Shown here: positions 57,014 through 64,000 of the stretch, in pieces
Position numbering within the stretch: the first letter of the stretch is position 1
How the letters are laid out: each line of letters opens with the position of its first letter
Origin: JBBDMC01 sp963826055
Lineage (GTDB): Bacteria > Pseudomonadota > Alphaproteobacteria > Rhizobiales > Kaistiaceae
DNA: 64,000 nt
Direction: 5' to 3'
NCBI GenBank assembly: GCA_963826055.1
Contig: CAWGVO010000012.1
Span: 62,001 to 126,000 of the forward strand
The notes under the pieces: generated by a model
What the model saw: only the letters and a program-made list of their open reading frames with translations
What the model was told of the DNA's origin: nothing
Database searches by the model: none
Made by a program: the position numbers and the translations under genes

Positions 57014-57172
57014 ATGAGCGAGAAGAAACCCGCCCCCAAGGTTCCGGACGGCAACGCGCGTTTCGTGACCACGCGCCAGAAGGAGCCGAACGAGAAGGGG
57101 TTTGTCGGCTACGAAACCATCTGGGAACCGTTCCAGAAGGAAGCCGAGTACGAGACTCCGAAAAAGCCGTAA
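57014..57172 (+). CDS. 52-residue protein between slyD-like gene and sat, unknown
   Basis: The ATG at 57014 follows AAGGTGACCTGCC. The protein is short, highly charged (rich in Lys, Glu, Pro) and has no hydrophobic segment. A central aromatic block GFVGYETIWEPFQKEAEYETP is the only distinctive part. Codon use has the same GC-rich third positions as its neighbours, which favours a real gene. The short spacing (44 bp after the isomerase) and the same strand put it in the cluster. No family is recognised. Confidence 0.6.
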   Translation: MSEKKPAPKVPDGNARFVTTRQKEPNEKGFVGYETIWEPFQKEAEYETPKKP

Positions 57173-57246
57173 GCGCCGTCGAACGGGCGCGACGCATCGT
57201 TTTTGTCGCCGATGGCGACGATCGCCGGAATGGCTTTGCTGGCGAT

Positions 57247-57276
57247 GACGCGCCCTGACGGGTAACAGGGCGCGTC
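57247..57276 (+). promoter_or_regulatory. Stem-loop upstream of sat
   Basis: GACGCGCCCT and AGGGCGCGTC form a perfect 10-bp stem around a 10-base loop, 30 bp before the sat ATG. No U-tract follows, so it is less a terminator than a possible processing or attenuation hairpin in the apr-sat transcript. Confidence 0.5.
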
Positions 57277-57306
57277 ACCCGTCTCTCGCGCAAGAAAGGC
57301 CCATCG

Positions 57307-58476
57307 ATGTCCAGGTTGGTACCGCCGCACGGCAGCGACACCATCAAATCGTTGCTGCTGCCGGAAACGGAGCGGGCCGATGAACTGAAGCGCGCCGGAA
57401 CCCTGAGAAAGGTGCCGCTCGACTCGCGCTCCGTCTCCGACGTGTTCATGCTCGCCATGGGGGCCTATACCCCCCTCGACGGTTTCATGGGCCACGACGA
57501 TTGGCGCGGCTCGTGCCTCGACATGAAACTCGCCGACGGCACCTTCTGGCCGATTCCGATCACGCTGCCGGTCGACGGGCACGTTGCCGACGGCATCCAT
57601 GCCGAAGAGGAGGTGGCGCTCGCCGACGCCGAGAGCGGCGAGATCCTCGCCGTTATGGAGGTCCGCGAGAAGTATCCGATCGACAAGGCGCTGGAGGCCG
57701 AGCACGTTTACCGCACTGTCGATCCGAAACACCCCGGCGTGGCCAAGGTCCTGGGCCAGGGCGCGGTCAACCTTGCCGGTCGGGTCATGGTGCTCAGCGA
57801 GGGCCGATATCCGCTCCAGTATCCGGACCTCTACATCCGCCCCGCCGAGGCGCGCGCCATGTTCATGGAGCGGGGGTGGTCGGAGGTTGCCGCGTTCCAG
57901 ACCCGCAATCCGATGCACCGCAGCCACGAGCATCTGGTGAAGATCGCCGTCGAGGTCACCGACGGCGTCTTCATCCATCAGGTGCTCGGCAAGCTGAAGG
58001 CCGGCGACATTCCCGCCGAAGTCCGCACCCGTGCCATCCAGGCGATGATCGACGGCTATTTCCGCCCCGGCACCGTCATCCAGGCCGGCTACCCGATCGA
58101 GATGCGCTATGCCGGCCCGCGCGAGGCGCTGCTCCACGCTCTCATCCGCCAGAACTTCGGCTGCTCCCACCTGATCGTCGGGCGCGACCACGCCGGCGTC
58201 GGCGACTACTATGGCCCGTTCGACGCCCAGCACATCTTCGACGAGCTGTGGCCGGGAGCGCTCCACACCAGGCCGCTCAAGATCGACGTCACCTTCTACT
58301 GCCGCAAGTGCTACGGCATGGCGACCGCCAAGACCTGTCCCCACGGCGAAGAGCACCGCATCCAGATCTCCGGCACCGAGCAGCGCCAGATGCTCTCGAC
58401 CGGCGCCGACATACCGCCGGAGTTCAGCCGGCCGGAAGTGGTGGCGATCCTCAAGGACTACTACGCCAGCCTGTGA
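57307..58476 (+). CDS. sat: Sulfate adenylyltransferase (dissimilatory ATP sulfurylase)
   Basis: Sat converts APS and pyrophosphate to ATP and sulfate in sulfur oxidisers. The 389-residue homo-oligomeric type has AMGAYTPLDGFMGHDDW, the active-site QTRNPMHRSHEHL (QxRNP and HxxH) near residue 199, GRDHAGVGDYYGPF near 298, and zinc-binding-like CRKCYGMATAKTCPHG near 339. No APS kinase domain is fused, as expected for the dissimilatory form. It lies 134 bp after the 52-residue gene and completes the apr pathway. Confidence 0.96.
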   Translation: MSRLVPPHGSDTIKSLLLPETERADELKRAGTLRKVPLDSRSVSDVFMLAMGAYTPLDGFMGHDDWRGSCLDMKLADGTFWPIPITLPVDGHVADGIHAEEEVALADAESGEILAVMEVREKYPIDKALEAEHVYRTVDPKHPGVAKVLGQGAVNLAGRVMVLSEGRYPLQYPDLYIRPAEARAMFMERGWSEVAAFQTRNPMHRSHEHLVKIAVEVTDGVFIHQVLGKLKAGDIPAEVRTRAIQAMIDGYFRPGTVIQAGYPIEMRYAGPREALLHALIRQNFGCSHLIVGRDHAGVGDYYGPFDAQHIFDELWPGALHTRPLKIDVTFYCRKCYGMATAKTCPHGEEHRIQISGTEQRQMLSTGADIPPEFSRPEVVAILKDYYASL

Positions 58477-58499
58477 CCCGCGGCCTCACCTCCGGCATC

Positions 58500-59270
58500 A
58501 TGATCGTCGCGCAGATTTCCGACACCCACATCGCCCTCGACACGCCCGACGCCGCGCAGCGGCTGAGTGATTTCGAACGCGCGATCGCGGATATCAACGG
58601 GCTCGACCCAGCTCCCGACGTGATCGTTCACACCGGCGATATCGTCCACAACGGCCGCCCCGGCGAATACGCCGTCGCAGCCACCGTCCTCGCCGGGGCG
58701 CGGGCACCGGTTTACGTGCTCGCCGGCAACAAGGACGACCGGGCGAACCTCACCGCCGCCTTTGCTGCCGGCGGATACCTCCGTCCCCAATCGCCCTTCG
58801 TCGACTACGCGGTCGAAGACTGGCCGGTCCGCCTGATCGCCGTCGACACGCTCAGCCTGACAAGCAACAAGGGCGACTTCGACGCCGGGCGGGTCGTCCG
58901 TCTGATCGACATGATCGATGCCGAGAAGGCGAAACCCATCGCGGTCTTTGCCCATCACCCGCCGTTCGAGGTCCTTGTGGGGCCGGAGCGGATCAACTTC
59001 GAGACGGTGGAGGCGATGGATCGGCTGCGCCAGGCGCTGCAGCACTCGGGCCGCGTCGTCGTTGTCTTCAACGGCCACGTCCACCGCGGGACTTCAGGAC
59101 ACGTCGGCTCGATCCCCGCGACCGTCATGCCGAGCATCGCCACGACGCTGCGCTACGGCGCCTACCCGCCTTCCATGAAAGATCGCCCCGTCTATCATAT
59201 CCACCGGTTCGATCCGGCCTGGGGGTTCATTACCGAAACGCGGATCGTGGACGCAAAGCCACCCGCCTGA
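58500..59270 (+). CDS. CpdA-like metallophosphoesterase
   Basis: From the ATG at 58500 the protein has 256 residues; a GTG at 58473 overlapping the sat stop is an alternative. It has the class III phosphodiesterase motifs AQISDTHI, HTGDIVHNG, AHHPPF and NGHVHRG. The expected GNHD is GNKDDR, so the histidine of that block is replaced by lysine. CpdA-like enzymes hydrolyse cAMP or 2',3'-cyclic nucleotides; the lost histidine may change activity. Only 23 bp separate it from sat, so it may be cotranscribed with the sulfur genes. Confidence 0.87.
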   Translation: MIVAQISDTHIALDTPDAAQRLSDFERAIADINGLDPAPDVIVHTGDIVHNGRPGEYAVAATVLAGARAPVYVLAGNKDDRANLTAAFAAGGYLRPQSPFVDYAVEDWPVRLIAVDTLSLTSNKGDFDAGRVVRLIDMIDAEKAKPIAVFAHHPPFEVLVGPERINFETVEAMDRLRQALQHSGRVVVVFNGHVHRGTSGHVGSIPATVMPSIATTLRYGAYPPSMKDRPVYHIHRFDPAWGFITETRIVDAKPPA

Positions 59271-59280
59271 ATCCCCGCAA

Positions 59281-59302
59281 GGCCGGGGTCGAGGCCCCGG
59301 CC
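59281..59302. terminator. GC-rich hairpin between convergent genes
   Basis: GGCCGGGG and CCCCGGCC enclose a six-base loop, 10 bp after the phosphoesterase stop and 40 bp before the BA14K stop on the other strand. No long U-tract is present on either side. It probably ends both transcripts. Confidence 0.6.
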
Positions 59303-59342
59303 CTGCTTGCATTCTCACGTTCGCCGAACAGACCCGTTCCGT

Positions 59343-59732
59343 TTAGTACGGATAGGGCGACACACAGCGGTGGTAGTGACCGTCGTAACCGAAGAATTCG
59401 TCGGTGTTGACGTTGTAGCTGCGGTAGTGGTCCTGGCACCATTGAATGTGCGCGTTCGGCTGATACGCGTACGTCCTCGGCGCCAAAGCACCACCGAGGA
59501 TGCCGCCGACGATCGCACCGGCGACGAAAGCACCGGGCGGGAACCAGAAGCCGTTGTAGTAGCGGTAGCCCGGGTGCCGATTGGGATAGCCGTGGTAGTT
59601 GTTGTAGGTGGCGTAATTGCCGTGGTTCTGGAATCGCGGCGGCGCCGCGAAAGCTGAGCTGGCCGGCACGACGGTGGCTACTGTCATCGCCGCCACGCCG
59701 ATCGCCGCCAGGATTTTGGAAGCGCGTTTCAT
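59343..59732 (-). CDS. BA14K family secreted protein
   Basis: The 129-residue protein has a Sec signal (ILAAIGVAAMTVATVVPASSAFA), an Asn/Tyr/His/Gly-rich middle, a hydrophobic stretch (GAFVAGAIVGGILGGALAP) and the BA14K domain HIQWCQDHYRSYNVNTDEFFGYDGH. It closes with RCVSPYPY. The family is named for an immunogenic 14 kDa Brucella lectin and is common in Rhizobiales. RBS GAGGAGATGAGACC precedes the ATG. An EcfG-type promoter lies upstream. Confidence 0.93.
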   Translation of the reverse strand: MKRASKILAAIGVAAMTVATVVPASSAFAAPPRFQNHGNYATYNNYHGYPNRHPGYRYYNGFWFPPGAFVAGAIVGGILGGALAPRTYAYQPNAHIQWCQDHYRSYNVNTDEFFGYDGHYHRCVSPYPY

Positions 59733-59778
59733 GGTCTCATCTCCTCAGAAGGATTCTGGGTTGCTCGTCCGAGGTGGA

Positions 59779-59804
59779 AACGCCCGGCGCGGCGGCAGGG
59801 TTCC
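59779..59804 (-). promoter_or_regulatory. EcfG-type general stress promoter of BA14K gene
   Basis: On the minus strand GGAAC (59804-59800), 17 bases, then CGTT (59782-59779) matches the GGAAC-N16/17-CGTT consensus of EcfG, the general stress sigma factor of alphaproteobacteria. The predicted transcript start would be about 40 bases before the BA14K ATG at 59732. Confidence 0.6.
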
Positions 59805-59867
59805 TGCCGGACCATGAAGCATTTGTAACGATGGAACCTGGAACTTTTTGCGGGCGGGGCCGGTCGA

Positions 59868-62519
59868 TCAGCGCCGGATGTATCCGGCGCGCACCAGCCA
59901 TTTTTCCGCCTCCACCGCCACGAAGACGATCAGCGCCATGCCGACCGCGAAAGCGAGTTCACCCGCCGTCAGCGGCGCCGTGTTGAAGATCGGGTTCAGC
60001 GGCGGCACGTAGATGATGGCGAGTTGCAGCGCGAACACCAGGCCGACCGCTCCGAGCATCGGCAGATTGGACAACAGGCCCTGCTGGAACAGGGACAGCC
60101 TGTCCGAACGGATGGCGAGCACGTGGACGGCCTGTGCGAACGTCAGCACCGTGAACACCATCGTCTGCCAGTGTTCCAGGCCGACGCCGAGCGCGTAAGC
60201 CTGGGTTGACAGGCTGACTCCGCCGATCAGCAGGCCGACCCACAGCATGTGCTGCCACATGCCGCCGGCGAAGACGCTCTCCCGCGGCGGGCGTGGCGGC
60301 CGCTGCATGATATTGCGTTCCTCCGGTTCCGCCGTCATTGCCAGCGCCGGCAGACCGTCGGTGACGAGGTTCACCCACAGGATCTGGATCGGCAGGAGCG
60401 GGATCGGCAGGCCGAGGAACGGCGCCAGGAAGATCGTCCATATCTCCCCGGCGTTGCCGGTCATGATGTATTTGATGACCTTGCGCAGGTTGTCGTAGAT
60501 GCGCCGTCCCTCGCGCACCGCCGTCACGATGGTAGCGAAGTTGTCGTCGAGCAGCACCAGGCCGGAGACCTCGCGCGCCACGTCGGTGCCGATCTTGCCC
60601 ATGGCGACGCCGATGTCGGCCCGGTTCAGCGCCGGCGCGTCGTTGACGCCGTCGCCGGTGACGGCGACGAACTCGCCGCGCTTCTGCAGCGCTTCCACTA
60701 CCCTGATCTTCTGAGCCGGGTCGACGCGCGCGAACACGCGCGCATCGGCGAGGCACCGGCCAAGCTCGTCGTCCGACATTGCGGCAAGCTCGGCCCCCGC
60801 CACCACCCGGCCGCCCCGCTCCATGATGCCGAGGCGAACCGCGATCGTGCCGGCCGTCACCGGATGGTCGCCGGTGATCATCACCGGCGTGATCCCCGCC
60901 GATTGGCAGAGCCGGACCGCCTCGCGCGCTTCCGGGCGTGGTGGGTCGATGATGCCGACGAGTCCGAGCAGCACGAGGTCGCTTTCCACCGCATCCGCGT
61001 CGTTCGTCTGCGGCAGCGACGGCCAATGGCGCTCGGCGAGCGCCAGCACGCGCATCCCCTCGCCCGCCATCCGTTCCGCCTCGGCGAGCCACGACTGCGT
61101 ATCGATGGCGTCGCGGCCCTCCGCGGTCAGCAGCGCCGTGCAGCGTCCGATCAGCGCTTCCGGCGCGCCCTTGGTGTAGGCGACGTAGCCGCCGGCGGAC
61201 GGATGCACCGTCGTCATCCGCTTGCGGTCTGAATCGAACACGACCTCGCCGGCGCGGGGAAATCGGGTCACGAGGTCCGCGATGTCGGTGCCCTGTCCGA
61301 CCGCCGCCTCGCTCAGCGCCACCTCCGTCGGATCGCCGAAATAGGCGCCGTCATCACCAGCGTGGGAATCGTTGTTGAGGGCGGCGGCGGTGAACAGGCT
61401 CATCCACGGCTCGCCCCGCACCTTGTGGTTCGGCTGGCGATGGGTGCCCTCCGCCGTCACGATCTCGTCCACCTGCATTTCGTTGCGGGTGAGCGTGCCG
61501 GTCTTGTCGGAACAAATGAAGGTCACCGACCCCAGCGTCTCGACGGCGGCGAGCCGCCGTACCAGCGCGTTCTGCTCCGCCATCTTGCGAGCGCCGAACG
61601 CCAGCGCGATCGTCACCGTCGCCGGCAGCGCCTCGGGGATCGCGGCGACCGCGAGGCTCACGGCGGTCAGGAACATCAGCACCGCCGGCTCGCCGCGCAG
61701 CAGGCCGAAGGTGAAAATGACAGCGCAGATGACGAGGATGACCAGCGCCAGCCACCGGCCGAACTGGGCAAGGCGCTGTTGCAGCGGTGTCTGCGTGTCG
61801 AGACCGGTGTCGAGCAGTTCGGCGACCTTGCCGAGCTCGGTCGTCATGCCGGTTGCGACCGCAATGCCCTGCCCGCGGCCGTAGGTCACCGTCGTGCCCT
61901 TGTAGGCCATGTTGCGCCGGTCGCCGAGCGGCAGGTCGTCGCCGGCGAGCGCCTCGGTCCCCTTGTCGACCGGAACCGATTCGCCGGTCAGCGCCGCCTC
62001 GCCGACACGCATTTGGCGCGCGTCCGTTAGCCTGAGGTCGGCCGGCACCTGGTTGCCGGCTTCCAGCATCACCACGTCGCCCGGCACGATTTCCGCCGCC
62101 CTGACCTCGACATGGCGACCGTCGCGCACCACCAACGCCTGTTCCGGTACCAGTTGCTTGAGGCTCGACAGGGCTTTTTCGGCGCGGAACTCCTGGGTGA
62201 AGCCGATGATGGCGTTGACCACCACGATCGCCACGATGACCGCCGTGTCCTTGACGTCACCGACGATGCCGGAGATCACCGCCGCGGCAATCAGCACCAG
62301 GATCATGAAATCGGTGAACTGGCCGACGAGCATCGCCAGCGCGCCGCGCCGCGGCTTCTCTTCGATGACGTTGCCGCCGTAGCGGGTGAGCCGTGCCGCC
62401 GCCTCCGCGCCGGACAGCCCCCGCTCGAGGTCGACGTCGAGACGCGCGGCGATCGCCGCTGCGTCGAGCGCGTGGTACGCGCCGCTTGTCGGCTCAGCCG
62501 CCACGGAGGAAGACGACAT
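59868..62519 (-). CDS. Calcium-transporting-type P2 ATPase
   Basis: The 883-residue P-type ATPase of type IIA has an N-terminal cation-ATPase domain (GLSGAEAAARLTRYGGN), actuator loop LTGESVPVDK and TM4 VAAIPEALPATVTIAL. The phosphorylation site is FICSDKTGTLTRNEM near residue 335, the hinge is TGDGVNDAPALNRADIGVAMG, and the TM5-TM6 block is NAGEIWTIFLAPFLG then ILWVNLVTDGLPALAM. The PEALP and NLVTDGLPA pattern suits calcium or, less likely, manganese or sodium export. It overlaps the exchanger gene by 26 bases, so the two are cotranslated. Confidence 0.93.
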   Translation of the reverse strand: MSSSSVAAEPTSGAYHALDAAAIAARLDVDLERGLSGAEAAARLTRYGGNVIEEKPRRGALAMLVGQFTDFMILVLIAAAVISGIVGDVKDTAVIVAIVVVNAIIGFTQEFRAEKALSSLKQLVPEQALVVRDGRHVEVRAAEIVPGDVVMLEAGNQVPADLRLTDARQMRVGEAALTGESVPVDKGTEALAGDDLPLGDRRNMAYKGTTVTYGRGQGIAVATGMTTELGKVAELLDTGLDTQTPLQQRLAQFGRWLALVILVICAVIFTFGLLRGEPAVLMFLTAVSLAVAAIPEALPATVTIALAFGARKMAEQNALVRRLAAVETLGSVTFICSDKTGTLTRNEMQVDEIVTAEGTHRQPNHKVRGEPWMSLFTAAALNNDSHAGDDGAYFGDPTEVALSEAAVGQGTDIADLVTRFPRAGEVVFDSDRKRMTTVHPSAGGYVAYTKGAPEALIGRCTALLTAEGRDAIDTQSWLAEAERMAGEGMRVLALAERHWPSLPQTNDADAVESDLVLLGLVGIIDPPRPEAREAVRLCQSAGITPVMITGDHPVTAGTIAVRLGIMERGGRVVAGAELAAMSDDELGRCLADARVFARVDPAQKIRVVEALQKRGEFVAVTGDGVNDAPALNRADIGVAMGKIGTDVAREVSGLVLLDDNFATIVTAVREGRRIYDNLRKVIKYIMTGNAGEIWTIFLAPFLGLPIPLLPIQILWVNLVTDGLPALAMTAEPEERNIMQRPPRPPRESVFAGGMWQHMLWVGLLIGGVSLSTQAYALGVGLEHWQTMVFTVLTFAQAVHVLAIRSDRLSLFQQGLLSNLPMLGAVGLVFALQLAIIYVPPLNPIFNTAPLTAGELAFAVGMALIVFVAVEAEKWLVRAGYIRR

Positions 62520-63510
62520 AGCTGTTGAAGAGGTAGATGACGAACAGCCCGAGGCTCGTCCAGCCCACGGTCCGGAACAACCGCCGCTGCGGCCGATAGA
62601 GCAGGCTGACGATCACCAGCCCGGTCATGATCACCGCCGATGCAGCGGAGAAGACGTGGGCCGGCGACACGTGCGAGAGCAGCGGGCCCTGCCGGTAGAA
62701 GACATCGTCGACCGCGAGAATGAGAATGTCGAACAGGTTGGAGCCGAGCAGGTTGGCGATCGCCATGTTGACCGCCCCGAACCGGAGCGCCGCCACCGTC
62801 ACCACCAGTTCCGGCACGGACGTGGCGAAGGCAATGAAGAGCGAGCCGACGAAGGTCGTCTGCCACCCCATCGCCGCGGCAAGCCGGTCGCCGACGAACG
62901 GCAGCGCCACCCCCGCCCCGATCAACCACGACGCTGGCGATCCCGAAACGCGCGCATCGCCCCGCGGAGCGTGATGTCCGGGATAGCGCTCGGCGGCCTC
63001 CTCGACGAAGGCCTCTTGCTGGTCGCGCTCGTAGCGGAACACCGTCCGCATCGCCAGCAGGTAGAGGCCGACGATGATCGGCGTGTAGAGCCCGACGTGG
63101 CCGATCGCGTATGTGTCGCCGTCGGGGCCGACCTGCAGGTTGAGGGCAACGAAGCCGATCAGCACCACCCCAAACCCGGCCGACAGGATGTGCCCCTGGT
63201 GCGCCCGCCGATAGACCGGGGCTTCGCGATAGAGGAAGTCGATCACCACCAGAATGAGCAGATTGAACACGCAGCTGCCGAGCACGTCGCCGACGGCGAT
63301 GTTGGGGACGTTGGCGACGGTGACCGAGCTCAACCCGGTCATCAGTTCCGGCAGCGACGTGACCGTCCCGAGCAGGATCAGCCCGATCCAGTTGCCGGAG
63401 AGGCCCGTCTTGTCGGCGATGATATCGCCGCTGCGGGACAGCTCCGGCCCAGCGAGGCCAATCAGCGCCACGCACAGCGCAAACGCAAGCCAGACGGCCA
63501 CCAGCGTCAC
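62494..63510 (-). CDS. Sodium/calcium exchanger family antiporter
   Basis: The GTG at 63510 follows GGAGAAGAC and opens directly into a hydrophobic helix; longer frames up to 63561 are unlikely. The 338-residue protein has ten hydrophobic segments and both alpha repeats: GTVTSLPELMTGLSSV with GDVLGSCVFNLLIL, and FATSVPELVVTVAAL with NLLGSNLFDILIL. This is the CaCA superfamily, exporting calcium with sodium or proton influx. Its overlap with the ATPase gene indicates a joint calcium-extrusion role. Confidence 0.92.
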   Translation of the reverse strand: MTLVAVWLAFALCVALIGLAGPELSRSGDIIADKTGLSGNWIGLILLGTVTSLPELMTGLSSVTVANVPNIAVGDVLGSCVFNLLILVVIDFLYREAPVYRRAHQGHILSAGFGVVLIGFVALNLQVGPDGDTYAIGHVGLYTPIIVGLYLLAMRTVFRYERDQQEAFVEEAAERYPGHHAPRGDARVSGSPASWLIGAGVALPFVGDRLAAAMGWQTTFVGSLFIAFATSVPELVVTVAALRFGAVNMAIANLLGSNLFDILILAVDDVFYRQGPLLSHVSPAHVFSAASAVIMTGLVIVSLLYRPQRRLFRTVGWTSLGLFVIYLFNSYVVFLRGG

Positions 63511-63580
63511 GTCTTCTCCGCCAAAATGGCGGCCTCCTGCCGAATCAGGCTCATGCCCCACGAGTTTACCAGAAATCGCC

Positions 63581-64000
63581 TCACACCTCGCCGAGCCATA
63601 GCGTTGTCAGCATTCCCAAGCCGAGGAGAAGAATGATGACACCGGCGACCAGGTGCAGCGTGCGAAGATGCTGTGTACGCCATTCTTCCGCTCGCGCCGC
63701 TGTCGTCAGCCCCAGATAAACCGCACCGGTAATCGCGATCATCGGCGAGATGAATATCGCGTTGTAGAGAACCAGCCACAGGAGCGCACTGGCGCGCGTC
63801 GCCGTCTTCGCCAGCAGCCCCAGGATGACGATATACGGCCCCGAGGTGCACGGCAGCAGGAACAAACTGACCACGAAGCCGACCAGGAACGCCCCCGGCA
63901 CCGACGTCACCCCCTGCATCAGCCGCTTGAGCTCAGGCCGCCACGCCAGGGGGACCTCCATGACGAACCATTTGCCGTACCAGAGGTAGTCCTTGAGATT
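63581..64000 (-). CDS. CcdA-like membrane protein (5' end outside window)
   Basis: An open frame reaches the right edge, reading NLKDYLWYGKWFVMEVPLAWRPELKR before the first internal ATG at 63961. The true start is therefore probably beyond the window. Visible are 139 residues with four hydrophobic segments, the block LFLLPCTSGPYIVILGLLAKT and a C-terminal AEEWRTQHLRTLHLVAGVIILLLG. The PC motif and layout recall CcdA/DsbD transmembrane electron carriers. It lies 70 bp upstream of the exchanger on the same strand. Confidence 0.75.
   Translation of the reverse strand, partial: NLKDYLWYGKWFVMEVPLAWRPELKRLMQGVTSVPGAFLVGFVVSLFLLPCTSGPYIVILGLLAKTATRASALLWLVLYNAIFISPMIAITGAVYLGLTTAARAEEWRTQHLRTLHLVAGVIILLLGLGMLTTLWLGEV

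Noticed and set aside
57247..57276. Riboswitch upstream of sat
   Set aside because: Only a simple 10-bp hairpin is seen; no known sulfur-metabolite aptamer consensus (such as SAM or SAH) was recognised.
45731..59270. Genomic island inserted at tRNA-Ala
   Set aside because: The accessory TRAP and apr loci follow the tRNA, but I found no integrase and no second copy of the tRNA 3' end as an attachment site.

Overview
The window is a 64 kb stretch of high-GC chromosome. It most resembles an alphaproteobacterium of the Hyphomicrobiales (Rhizobiales) type. The evidence is the gene order ffh-rpsP-rimM-trmD-rplS and dapF-mtaB-ftsY-yciB next to ccmABCDG and acnA; families typical of that order (BA14K, IalB, DUF2794, DUF2585/UPF0314, YkvA, DUF1223); a perfect CtrA-type site; an EcfG-type stress promoter; and palindromic intergenic repeats of rhizobial style. 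No rRNA gene is present, so the genus cannot be named.

Layout. 1-5400: a partial Tat-exported phosphoesterase and the ribosome/SRP block rplS, DUF6065-like, trmD (frameshifted), rimM, rpsP, ffh, all on the minus strand. 5600-9400: a small membrane protein, a mono-heme cytochrome c, and an apparent operon msrB-msrA-flavocytochrome for repair of oxidised methionine outside the cytoplasm. 9560-19700: dapF-mtaB-ftsY, yciB and DUF2585 forward; the cytochrome c maturation operon ccmABCDG reverse; acnA forward. 19970-26600: a VPLPA-CTERM protein, a DUF1223 protein, a broken secreted protein, htpG and a patatin. 26950-34830: mostly small conserved genes (DUF2794, GNAT, Bax inhibitor-1, thpR, pterin dehydratase, YkvA, IalB), then rlmN, a flavodoxin and argG. 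Five copies of one palindromic repeat lie in this part. 34950-44210: two c-di-GMP proteins, an M50 protease, typA and a FecR protein. 44460-52570: GNAT, DUF167, YggT, tRNA-Ala(CGC) and a catabolic/uptake locus (racemase-like enzyme, UspA, TRAP permease, TAXI binding protein, BKACE enzyme, LysR). 52857-59270: a dissimilatory sulfur-oxidation cluster aprM-aprB-aprA, two uncharacterised small proteins, a SlyD-like isomerase, sat and a phosphoesterase. 59340-64000: BA14K and a calcium-export operon (P-type ATPase, Na/Ca exchanger) behind a CcdA-like gene cut by the window edge.

How the genes work together. AprMBA and Sat would oxidise sulfite to sulfate through APS with substrate-level ATP formation; AprM would pass electrons to the membrane. 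The ccm genes mature the c-type cytochromes such a respiratory chain needs. The secreted one-cysteine MsrA and MsrB sit beside a bis-heme flavocytochrome that could feed them electrons, an arrangement I do not recall as described.

Sequence quality or decay. Five genes (trmD, a secreted protein, CHASE2-EAL, the TRAP permease and BKACE) carry seven apparent frameshifts, all restored by removing one base. The essential trmD is among them, so consensus errors are the simplest explanation, although real pseudogenes cannot be excluded.
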